From Antrihabitans stalagmiti (lineage in GTDB: Bacteria > Actinomycetota > Actinomycetes > Mycobacteriales > Mycobacteriaceae): a DNA stretch of 64,000 bases. The stretch covers positions 434,001 through 498,000 of the forward strand of contig NZ_JAEMNV010000001.1 of assembly GCF_016482825.1 (NCBI RefSeq), given 5' to 3'. The notes below the pieces were generated by a model. The model was not told the origin of the DNA. It worked only from the letters and a program-made list of their open reading frames with translations, and searched no databases. The translations under genes and the position numbers were made by a program. Positions 60,201 through 64,000 of the stretch are shown here, piece by piece. Numbering within the stretch: position 1 is the stretch's first letter; every line of letters begins with the position of its first letter.

Positions 60201-63200
60201 CCAGGCGAACTGAACATCGCCGGAGTCGGCGTCGGCCGCGGTTACTACGGTGACCCGAGCCAGACAGCGGAGTCGTTCGTCGTCGACGCTGCGGTCGTGG
60301 GCGGGCGTCGATATCGCACCGGCGACATCGTGCGCCGCCTCGCCGACGGCAATCTCGAGTACCTCGGCCGCCGCGACGACCAGGTGAAGGTGCGTGGCAA
60401 CCGCGTCACGCTCGGTGAAATCGAGAATCACCTCGTGCAGTGCCCAGGTGTACGTGCAGGCGTCGTCGTCGACGAGCAGGCGCCCGGAAGGCCCACGCAT
60501 CTGATCGCCTACTTCGTTCGCGACGACGTGACTGTCACCGGCGATTCCATTGCGTCCCACCTCGCGGATCGGCTGCCTGCGTTTATGGTGCCGTCGGAGT
60601 TCGTTGCGCTGCAGACGCTTCCGCTGACGCCGAGCGGGAAGCTCGACCGTCGTGGCCTGCCGCGACCCGAGCGTGCTCTCGGTGAATCCGAGCTGCCACG
60701 CACCGACGTCGAGGTGGCTTTAGCAGCAGCGTGGGCGGATGTACTCGGCACCGCGACGCCGGGCAGACACGACGACTTCTTCACTGTCGGCGGCGATTCC
60801 ATCCTGGCATTGACCTTGCGTACGGCGGCCGAGCGTCGTGGTCTTGCCTTCGATATCGACGATTTCTTCGCGCGGCCGACGATCGCCGAGTTGGCCGCGA
60901 GCATCGAATCCAGAATCGGGTCCGGTGGCGCCGAAAACTCGGTGACAACTCCGTTCGAGCTTGTTCCGATGATCGATCGCGCCGGTGTCAGCGACGCCGA
61001 GGATGCCTTTCCCGCCACATCGCTGCAGTTGGGCATGCTGTTCCACAGCCTCGAACGTGCCAACTCCACGCTGTACAAGGATGTTTTTCGTTATCGACTC
61101 GGGATGGTCTGGAACGAGCAGCAGTTTCGCGCCGCATTCGACGAACTCGTGCGCAGGCACCCCGCGTTGCGATCAGCGTTCGCGATAACAGGGCTGTCGC
61201 TGCCGGTCCAGGTTGTGCGCAGGGAGGTCCCGAGCGCGCTGTCCATTGCACACGAGGGCAATGACCTTTCGGACTACGTCGACGAACGGCGGACCTTCGA
61301 CTATCAACTCGACGTGGCACCGCTGTACCAGCTCCGCGTCTTTCCCGGCGACTCGTGGGTCGACCTCGTCTTCAGCTTCCATCACGCCATCCTCGACGGC
61401 TGGAGCGTTGCGAATATCGTTCGGGAACTGTTGCAGGACTATCTGTCTCGGGCCGGATACGATCATCCGCCGGTGGACCGGCAACCCCATTCGACGACCG
61501 ATCTGGCCTCCTACGTTCGGTCCGAACGGCTGGCGCAGGACGATCCGGCGTCGCGGCAATACTGGATCGATGCACTCGCAGGCGCGACTGCGACAACGAT
61601 CGAGTCGACGCGGGCGTACGAGCCCACGCAGCGCGACATTGTGCGGGATACGGTTGCGACGCTTCCCGATTGGCTCGGACGCAGTCTCCGAGCGTTTGCA
61701 GTGGCGCAACGCGTCCCGCTGAAGAACGTGCTGCTCACCGCCCACCTCCTGACGCTGAAGGCGATGTCGGGGACAGACGACGTCACGACGGGGCTCGTTT
61801 CCCACGCGCGCCCTGGCCGCGCGGGTGCAGAGACCTCTGCGGGGCTGTTCCTCAACACGATCGCGATGCGACTCGACGGGACGCGCAATACCTGGCTGGA
61901 GGCCATTTCACAAGTGGTTCGACGAGAGCGAGCGAGTCATCCGCACCGGCGGTATCCGTTGCGTTCGGTCATCGCGGACAACGGGGGTCCGGCTTTCGAC
62001 ACTGCGTTCAACTTCGTCAACTATCACCTGTTCGACGACCTGTTCAGCAGCGCCGATGTCGAGCTCATCGAATTCGACGCTCGGGAGGAAACGAACTTCA
62101 CGCTGCTGGTGACGGCGGCGATCGATCCACGCAGCGACGAGATAGCCGTACGGGTAAGCGCGAGAGAGGGTTCGCTGACCTCGACGCAACGTGAAGAGTT
62201 CGCTCGCACGTTCGTCGGCGCATTGACGACGATCGTCCGAACACCCGAAAGCGACGTCGATCTCACGACACTGCGCGCGGCGACGGTCGTCGACCTGGTC
62301 GATGCAGCGGCGAGCCTTGCTCCCGATGCGATCGCACTTCGCAGCACCACAATGGAGTGGACCTATCGGCAATTGGGCCGGGCAGCAGACACTGTCGCGT
62401 GCACGCTGATCGCGCGTGGGCTCCCCGTAGGCGCACGTGTCGCCGTCTCCATGCCCCGGTCAATCGAGTTGATCGCTGTTGTGATCGGCGTGCTGAAAGC
62501 GGGCGCTGCTGTCGTGCCGATCGACATCGACTACCCGCACCACCGTCGTGTGGCCATGCTCGAGCGCTGCCGACCGCGTGTCGTGATCGTTGCCCCGGAT
62601 GCTGACGACGTGCCCGACCTTGGCGGCATCGACCTCGTCGACCCAGCGGCGCTGTTCGACACCGAGCACGTCGATGCCACGCCACTTCCAGCGCTGCACC
62701 CCGACCTTGCGGCCTACGTGTTGTTCACGTCCGGCTCGACGGGAGCACCGAAGGGCGTCGTCATGCCGCATCGGGGGCTCGCGAATCTGATCGAATGGCA
62801 GCGGCACGCCGGGCCTCGCTTCGGTTGTTCGACAATGCAATTCGCTCCGATCAGCTTCGACGTGTCGTTCCAGGAGATCTTCGCGACCTTGGCCGTAGGC
62901 GCGACGCTGTATCTGGTCGAGGAAGCCGAACGCAAGGACCCCGTTGCGCTGGTCCGCGCCATCGTGCGGTCCGGTGTCGAGCGGGTCTACCTGCCGTACG
63001 TCGCTCTGCAGGGAGTCGCCGAGGCAGCGCAGGTGACGGGGGAGTACCCGACGACGTTGACCTCGCTCGTCTCGTCCGGCGAGCAGTTGCGAATGACACC
63101 GGAGATCCGTGCCTTGTGTGCAGCCAATCCGGGGCTGGTGGTCGAGAATCAGTACGGTCCGACGGAAACACATGTGGCGCTGCGGCATTCGATGACCGGT

Positions 63201-64000
63201 GGTCCGGACTCGTTCCCAACGCTACCGCCGATCGGTAGCGCGATCAGCGGTGCGACCGTCACCTTGCTCGACTCCCGGCTCCGGCCGGTCCCGCAGGGCA
63301 CCCGCGGCGAGATCTATCTCGGCGGATCGGTTGTCGCCCAAGGCTACGAGGCTATGCCGGGGCTCACGGCCGAACGCTTCGTTGCCGATCTGGGCGGCCG
63401 AGTCCGATACCGGACCGGTGACGTCGGCGTCGCCGTCGCGTCCGGCGACGTCGTCTGGCTCGGTCGAACGGACAGCCAGGTGAAGGTGCGTGGCAACCGA
63501 GTCGAGTGTGCTGAAGTCGAGATCGCCCTCGCTGCGGCATCCGGGTCGGCACGGGTCGCCGTGATCGCCACCAGCCTCGGCGGTGCCGATTCGACGCTGG
63601 AGGCGTTCGTAGTTCGCGATCGTGTCGACGGTGCGGTCTCCCTCGATACGGCGGCCATCCAGGCAGAACTGCGTCGGCAACTCCCTTCGGCGATGGTGCC
63701 GACCCGCTACCACGTTGTCGGCGAGCTTCCCATGACTCCGAGCGGAAAGCGCGACGATGCCGCACTCCGCGTCCTCGCACGCGAAACCGCAACGACGCAA
63801 GGAGGATCCGACGTATCCACAGCCGAAGGCGCACCGGCGGACGAGTACGAACGCGCCATCGCCGAGATCATGGCCGAATTCGCCGGGTTGGCCGAACTGG
63901 GACCTGACGCAGACTTCTTCGCCGCAGGCGGTACGTCGATCGGGGCTATGCGGGTGGCGATGACCATCACTCGCCGATGGGGAGTCGAGATTCCACTCGA
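51279..64000 (+). CDS. Hybrid polyketide synthase / non-ribosomal peptide synthetase, runs past window end
   Basis: One frame stays open for at least 4240 codons. Domains: docking coiled coil (1-35); KS (about 36-460; Cys206, His341, His381); AT (568-865; Ser659, YASH at 760-763, methylmalonyl type); DH (about 930-1200; H970-x3-G-x4-P); ER (about 1405-1715); KR (about 1727-1960; Tyr1875); ACP (Ser2042); C1 (about 2183-2620; HHxxxD at 2313-2318); A1 (about 2630-3130; serine-type code); T1 (Ser3174); C2 (about 3238-3680; HHxxxD at 3368-3373); A2 (about 3690-4190); T2 (Ser4220). A fully reduced methyl-branched acyl chain would be joined to serine and a second amino acid. The ATG at 51279 follows AAGGA. 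The 3' end and release domain are outside the window. Confidence 0.93.
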   Translation, partial: MASDAKLRSYLEKAAAELHDTRRKLEQIEAAQSEPIAIVAMGCRFPGGITSPDELWSFVSEGRSATAEFPVDRGWDLAALTESEFGSAGSSITRRGGFLDGVAEFDASFFGISPREALAMDPQQRLLLETSWEAIERAGIDPTSLHGSKTGVYTGIVGQEYGPRIYSERDGFAAQLATGTTVSVASGRVAYALGLEGPAVTVDTACSSSLVAVHLAAQALRSGDCSLALAGGATVVCSPSIFVSFSRLQALSPDGQCKPFSRSADGFGVAEGVGVLVLERLSDATRLGHPVVAILRGSAIGQDGASNGLSAPNGPAQQRVIRDALADAKLTAADVDVVEAHGTGTRLGDPIEVTALLATYGAARKADAPLLLGSMKSNIGHSQAAAGVAGIIKMVEAMRHGTVPPTLHVDALSPEVDWSSGTVEVVTAPTDWPVSATGARSPRRAGISSFGISGTNAHVIVEQAPAQAAAATDHVRTDDPIVPFLLSAKSADSLPEQATRLLTHIDRHPHLDPVDIAYSLTTTRPAFAHRAAVIGRGLRELRLGLTALAAGEPSTALVQGRATAVGGTVFVFPGQGSQWAGMGTELLDTSPVFAAAIEECEQVFGEFVDWSLTDVLRGASGAPDLDRVDVVQPALFAMMVSLAKLWESVGVRPDAVIGHSQGEIAAAHIAGALTLRAAARIVTLRSRALVGIAGTGGMVSVPLPPEETTGLVAEWHGRIGIAAVNGPNTTVVSGEAAAIAELLERCEEREIRARKIPVDYASHSAQVDSLHGPITSAITGLKPRSCSITFISTVTGAAVDGSVLDSDYWYENLRRTVHFDDTIRVARELGYGSFVEVSPHPVLTVGIEENLDALGAGESAVVVGTLRRDDGGLRRFLTSVAQAQVCGLAPDLATYLTDFGGRRIQLPTYSFARKRFWMSASGSGTGDVASLGLADADHPLLGAMVAQPESDGVVFTGRLSLATHAWLADHAVHGVVLLPGAAMAELALYVGDRVGTPRIEELILQAPLVVPDRGAVELQVVVGSVDDSADRTVRVYSRPVKSDSLEGESAWTRNADGVLAAEEPLRSTGLAKWPPAGAERSDIVGSYDALADHGYQYGPAFQGLRAAWRRGDDMFAEVELPEKAGDANRFGLHPALLDAALHAMAVSLSASDAGSGSIRLPFAWEGVSLRATGASVLRVHITAISDDRASVTMTDVAGGVVCSVDSLTLRAISRDQLTSANDDVEGALFGLDWFSVAEPKDTPAKQDWVEWPVEGEVRSSASAVLRCIAPQAAGTDLTDEIRARLPLVLAQVQEWLTDERFRKGRLVVVTSRAIAAGGAEDVLDLVHAPVWGLLRTAQTENPRRILLVDVEDWSQLDTAVATALAGDEPQLAIRRGVASAPRLVRGQLDTVTGAELAGSGDWRLQTLGLGTLDRANLAVVPSPESERALEAGEVRVSIRATGVNFRDIMIALGLYADPRAGIGGEGAGVVIEVAPDVTSLSPGDRVMGIFEGIRPKAITDARFVARMPQGWTYEQAAATSAVFMTAYYGLTDLAGIQRGERLLLHAATGGVGMATIQLARHWGVEVFATCSTPKRRLLVELGFDDTHLGNSRTLDFEKKFLDATDGAGVDVVLDSLAEDFVDASLRLLPRGGRFMEMGKTDIRDADTIAAQYPGVRYRAFDLFEAGPDRIQQMLTELVELFDAGVLQPLPVTVFDVRRAPEALRHLSQAKHTGKLVLTLPTPVDKDGTALITGGTGVLGALFARHLVTAYGVRHLVLLSRSGRAAAGAAELEAELAELGATVQIVACDAAERDSLDAVLRTIPSEHPLTAVIHAAGILDDALFAAMTPEQLDSVLRSKIVSAWHLHEATRSADLALFVQFSSAAGTFGSPGQANYAAANVFLDALSHHRLHSGLAATSLAWGWWAQATGMTGHLDERDRARLSRGGFVAMSSQEGLALFDAAVTLGRPLALPARIDTAAIRSGGQDLPAVFRGLVRTGRRAAGTATNAGSTGLAQRLGGLTATEQQQTVLSLVRSVAAAVLGHNSPDAIGPDQPFKDLGFDSLGAVEFRNQLKTATGLALATTVVFDYATPIALAGHICREIAPAAVDPVDEILAQIEALADSCDGVEPDQPDAVKLSEKLAALVHKLAPNSAPARFGDAADDDLFALIDGIGDVRAEEPLTEAVDRTEVRTDDVVPTASRRSYWPLTDYQRDVIAVGSRYPELPLVQAAGYVRLSGQVNIDRIRGSIRRGYLRNDALRLRFEFRDRDVVQYVDSEIAPAEVVDFGTATDPTAASLAWMRERTDEVMPLNGPLAQSAILLDGTDSFIVYCRFHHAVGDGWGMNLTLAQLCADYLAAERGDSPDNLPAPSYLDIVDEDQRYRNSPDWTADRAHLLEQFRDVSPALFPRKASVRTHHRSQRTIHIDHAAAQRIRETGRSIFAYTVAAIAAYLRRVHRDGDIVLGVPLLNRRTPVELLTVGDLVNILPLRVDVDETATLGEVADSVGSAVWDLQARQRFSFGALQTALREERSETQNLFDVTYSYVPIPDTEQTAFLGTDSALLSSGYSLDAVNIVVRDYARDGSLDVDVFYADDVFDDDYPFATAMRQVFALIEGGLAAPNVGVGDLEILSARDRADIAAAEGPALVAFDEYATIDGVVAAAAARVPDQRAVVAVDSSMSYADFGVRVWALAGALREHGLRPEECVPVLLPRSVDLVVAVHAIVAAGGAYVPVDPEYPEARVRTILAATRARIAVAEDSFTAMLADLGITALPATAQPTISRPEMSTTRPTDLAYVIYTSGSTGVPKGVMIEHRSVVNRLAWMQRRYPLTATDVVLQKTPATFDVSVWELFWWSFAGASLTVLPAGAERDPRRIIESIARDGVTVAHFVPSMLGPFLDQLTMQPAALASVRSLRLVFCSGEALTPALATRFRQLFASTPATRLVNLYGPTEATVDVSYFDIPGGDDRIDRVPIGRPIDNIALLVLDAAGRRSPLGVPGELNIAGVGVGRGYYGDPSQTAESFVVDAAVVGGRRYRTGDIVRRLADGNLEYLGRRDDQVKVRGNRVTLGEIENHLVQCPGVRAGVVVDEQAPGRPTHLIAYFVRDDVTVTGDSIASHLADRLPAFMVPSEFVALQTLPLTPSGKLDRRGLPRPERALGESELPRTDVEVALAAAWADVLGTATPGRHDDFFTVGGDSILALTLRTAAERRGLAFDIDDFFARPTIAELAASIESRIGSGGAENSVTTPFELVPMIDRAGVSDAEDAFPATSLQLGMLFHSLERANSTLYKDVFRYRLGMVWNEQQFRAAFDELVRRHPALRSAFAITGLSLPVQVVRREVPSALSIAHEGNDLSDYVDERRTFDYQLDVAPLYQLRVFPGDSWVDLVFSFHHAILDGWSVANIVRELLQDYLSRAGYDHPPVDRQPHSTTDLASYVRSERLAQDDPASRQYWIDALAGATATTIESTRAYEPTQRDIVRDTVATLPDWLGRSLRAFAVAQRVPLKNVLLTAHLLTLKAMSGTDDVTTGLVSHARPGRAGAETSAGLFLNTIAMRLDGTRNTWLEAISQVVRRERASHPHRRYPLRSVIADNGGPAFDTAFNFVNYHLFDDLFSSADVELIEFDAREETNFTLLVTAAIDPRSDEIAVRVSAREGSLTSTQREEFARTFVGALTTIVRTPESDVDLTTLRAATVVDLVDAAASLAPDAIALRSTTMEWTYRQLGRAADTVACTLIARGLPVGARVAVSMPRSIELIAVVIGVLKAGAAVVPIDIDYPHHRRVAMLERCRPRVVIVAPDADDVPDLGGIDLVDPAALFDTEHVDATPLPALHPDLAAYVLFTSGSTGAPKGVVMPHRGLANLIEWQRHAGPRFGCSTMQFAPISFDVSFQEIFATLAVGATLYLVEEAERKDPVALVRAIVRSGVERVYLPYVALQGVAEAAQVTGEYPTTLTSLVSSGEQLRMTPEIRALCAANPGLVVENQYGPTETHVALRHSMTGGPDSFPTLPPIGSAISGATVTLLDSRLRPVPQGTRGEIYLGGSVVAQGYEAMPGLTAERFVADLGGRVRYRTGDVGVAVASGDVVWLGRTDSQVKVRGNRVECAEVEIALAAASGSARVAVIATSLGGADSTLEAFVVRDRVDGAVSLDTAAIQAELRRQLPSAMVPTRYHVVGELPMTPSGKRDDAALRVLARETATTQGGSDVSTAEGAPADEYERAIAEIMAEFAGLAELGPDADFFAAGGTSIGAMRVAMTITRRWGVEIPL

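Noticed and set aside
1-64000. CRISPR arrays, tRNA/rRNA genes, riboswitches and prophage genes
   Set aside because: No regularly spaced repeats, tRNA-like folds, ribosomal sequences, recognised riboswitch cores or phage structural genes were seen.

Overview
The window comes from a high-GC actinobacterium, most likely a Mycobacteriales relative of Rhodococcus or Nocardia. The evidence is an Lnt-Ppm1 fusion next to rbpA and fxsA (the mycobacterial arrangement), a DUF222/13E12 HNH protein, a fatty-acyl-AMP ligase of mycobacterial type, frequent GTG starts and many ATGA/GTGA stop-start overlaps. No rRNA, tRNA, CRISPR array, integrase or complete insertion sequence is visible.

Layout. 0-6.6 kb: an amidase end, a TldD/TldE protease pair, a TSUP transporter, a NarL-type two-component system and a secreted protein. 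6.8-15 kb: FxsA, a membrane Ser/Thr kinase, an amidohydrolase, Lnt-Ppm1, RbpA with a candidate stress-sigma promoter, a CxxC mini-protein and a membrane protein. 15-18.2 kb: a leftward unit of cupredoxin-like lipoprotein, polytopic membrane protein, 56-residue membrane peptide and TetR, followed by a GtrA protein. 18.4-24.8 kb: a TetR-headed catabolic operon (SCP-x-like thiolase, SRPBCC protein, MaoC hydratase, SDR, acyl-CoA dehydrogenase, alpha/beta hydrolase). 24.9-28.1 kb: an HNH protein and an ArsR/MFS pair with two matching operators. 28.2-37.3 kb: eight leftward genes for acetate or short-chain acid uptake and activation: LytS/LytTR two-component system, two small-subunit/symporter pairs, an FHA-LuxR regulator and Acs. 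37.4-39.8 kb: an M15 peptidase and PrpE.

Specialised metabolism fills the rest. At 39.9-46.3 kb a compact operon encodes a fatty-acyl-AMP ligase, a free acyl carrier protein and a single-chain KS-AT-ACP-alpha-oxoamine synthase. Together they could activate a fatty acid, extend it once with malonyl-CoA without reduction, and release it by decarboxylative condensation with an amino acid. The expected aminodiketone could close to a pyrrolinone. This is the best candidate for an undescribed system. From 51.3 kb to beyond the window end runs one giant open frame: KS-AT(methylmalonyl-type)-DH-ER-KR-ACP-C-A(serine code)-T-C-A-T, with a leftover docking-tail-like segment at the PKS/NRPS junction.

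Three copies of a 71-nt element made of three adjacent hairpins (21697, 32314, 49236) sit directly at gene ends, and their small outer stems differ by compensatory changes. Several dyads next to regulators (TetR, ArsR, OhrR-like MarR) look like autoregulatory operators.
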